DNA from: Chiayiivirga flava
Lineage (GTDB): Bacteria; Pseudomonadota; Gammaproteobacteria; Xanthomonadales; Xanthomonadaceae
Reading direction: 5' to 3'
Assembly: GCF_014202825.1 (NCBI RefSeq)
Contig: NZ_JACHHP010000002.1
Span: 744,001 to 808,000 of the forward strand
DNA: 64,000 nt
Position numbers and translations under genes: made by a program. Shown here in pieces: positions 62,838 to 64,000 of this stretch. The stretch's first letter is position 1. The number at the start of each line of letters is the position of its first letter. The notes beneath the pieces are model-generated. The model was not told the DNA's origin. It worked only from the letters and a program-made list of their open reading frames with translations, and searched no databases.

Positions 62838-64000
62838 TCAGGCTTCGGGTGTGTCGGCGTCGTCGCCCGTTGTCTCGGGTTCCGGCGCGGGTGGGGCGGC
62901 AGGCGGCGTTGGATTCGCGGGTTCGGCCGCGCCGTTTCCGGTCGGCGTCGCCGCCGGTGCCGGTGCGCCACCCTGCGCCGGGGCCGCGCCCGCCGCCGGC
63001 ATCACCATGACGCCGGCGCCGTCGAACATCATCGGCTTGGCCTGCCCGGCGGTGATGACCATGTCGCCTTCGTTCAGGCCCGACACCACCTGCAGCCGGC
63101 CCGGCAGACGCAGGCCGGTCTGGATGACCGTGCGCTTGGCCTTGCCGTCGACCACGGTGTAGACGAAGCGCTCCTCGCCCTGCTGCATCAGCGCCTGCTC
63201 GGGGATCAGCAGGCCGGTCTGGCCCTGCGCGCCGGTGCCGAGCGAAACGCGCGCGAACAGGCCGGGGCGCAGCTTGTAATCGGTGTTGTCGATGCGCGCG
63301 CGCACCTTCGCGCTGCGGCTGTTGATGTCGATCACCGGATCGACCGCGGCCACTTCGCCGCGGAAAGTCTCGCCCGGGTAGGCGTCGACCTGCAGCGTCA
63401 CCGGCTGGCCCTGCGCGATGCGCGACAGTTCGGCTTCGGGCAGACTGAAGTCGACTTCCATCGGATCCAGCCGCACCAGCGTCACCAGCGCCTGGCCGGG
63501 GCTGACGTATTCGCCGACGCTGACCTCGCGCAGACCGATCACGCCATCGAACGGCGCGCGCAGCGTGTACTTGCCGAGCGTGGCGCGGGCCGACGCCACA
63601 CGCGCATCGGCGACGCCCAGCTGCGAGCGCAGCGTGTCGATTTCCGATTGCGAGATGAGGCGACGCTGGCCCAGTTCGCTCGCGCGGGTGTCCGCGCGCT
63701 GTGCGTTGACGCGCGTCGCGCTGGCCTCGCTGAGTGCGGCACGCGGCACCGAATCGTCGAGCGCGAACAGTTCGTCGCCCTTCTTCACCCGGTCGCCCTC
63801 GGTGAACGGCAGGCGCACGATGCGGCCGGCGACCTCGGGCCGGATCACCACCGATTCGTCGGCGCGCGTGGTGCCGACGGTCTGCACCGCGGCTTCGAGC
63901 GGCTCGCGCTTGACCGCCACCGCTTCCACCGGCAGCTGCATGGCGGGCGCTCCGCCCGCGCCGTCACCTTCGCCGCCGGGCGCACCGCCCGGCGCAGCGC
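62838..64000 (-). CDS. RND efflux periplasmic adaptor (partial, 5' end outside)
   Basis: The frame is open to the window edge. The first inner ATG (63941) is not the start: in-frame Gly/Ala/Pro-rich sequence precedes it and the signal peptide must lie outside. The visible part has the lipoyl-like halves (VAGRIVRLPFTEGDRVKKGD and LRAPFDGVIGLREVSVGEYV), a short coiled hairpin and the beta-barrel domain (PVTLQVDAYPGETFRGEVAA). The C-terminus is a Pro/Ala-rich tail. It joins the RND pump at 59552 to an outer-membrane channel. Confidence 0.93.
   Translation of the reverse strand, partial: AAPGGAPGGEGDGAGGAPAMQLPVEAVAVKREPLEAAVQTVGTTRADESVVIRPEVAGRIVRLPFTEGDRVKKGDELFALDDSVPRAALSEASATRVNAQRADTRASELGQRRLISQSEIDTLRSQLGVADARVASARATLGKYTLRAPFDGVIGLREVSVGEYVSPGQALVTLVRLDPMEVDFSLPEAELSRIAQGQPVTLQVDAYPGETFRGEVAAVDPVIDINSRSAKVRARIDNTDYKLRPGLFARVSLGTGAQGQTGLLIPEQALMQQGEERFVYTVVDGKAKRTVIQTGLRLPGRLQVVSGLNEGDMVITAGQAKPMMFDGAGVMVMPAAGAAPAQGGAPAPAATPTGNGAAEPANPTPPAAPPAPEPETTGDDADTPEA

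Overview
The window is high-GC proteobacterial chromosome, most likely from a Xanthomonadales (Lysobacteraceae/Xanthomonadaceae) bacterium. The evidence is the divergent trxA-rho / rhlB arrangement, type II secretion genes, TonB-type maltodextrin genes with a tryptophan-halogenase homologue, an ECF sigma factor beside a Ser/Thr kinase, and two dispersed inverted-repeat families of the kind littering these genomes. No rRNA, tRNA or CRISPR array was seen.

The most notable structure is a chromosomal integron in two parts. At 42.27-48.27 kb lies an apparently complete integron: an intact IntI-type tyrosine recombinase gene on the + strand, an attI-like site, and eight cassettes on the - strand separated by attC sites. 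At 1-2.89 kb lies a second cassette run (four complete cassettes and one cut by the window edge). It ends in a second attI-like site and a 39-codon remnant of the intI 5' end. The cassettes mostly encode unknown small, membrane or lipoproteins. They also include a TIR-domain protein, a HEPN-like protein with an R-X4-H motif, DUF4279/SEC-C and DUF6429 proteins, and a gene split by one in-frame TAG. In seven cassettes the attC core itself supplies the stop codon.

Between the two arrays (2.9-42.1 kb) is ordinary chromosome. It holds four large exported repeat or adhesin-like proteins that share a C-terminal F-x-D-G-(F/L)-E tail, a cyclase-family hydrolase, ubiA and an S9 peptidase lipoprotein. 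A maltodextrin locus at 17.0-26.9 kb has a GH13 alpha-glucosidase, an SSS symporter, a GH13 pullulanase-like enzyme, a tryptophan-halogenase-like flavoprotein and a GH97 alpha-glucosidase. It is followed by a five-domain ABC/PadR operon containing an acyltransferase-ABC ATPase fusion, an ECF sigma factor convergent with a transmembrane Ser/Thr kinase, and a ParD-like antitoxin gene translationally coupled to a methionine aminopeptidase.

To the right of the integrase are housekeeping genes (rho, trxA, rhlB), then gspC-gspD-gspE of a type II secretion system. That run is followed directly by a VapBC toxin-antitoxin pair instead of gspF. A dihydrofolate-reductase-like gene and an RND efflux pair, whose adaptor gene runs off the right edge, complete the window.
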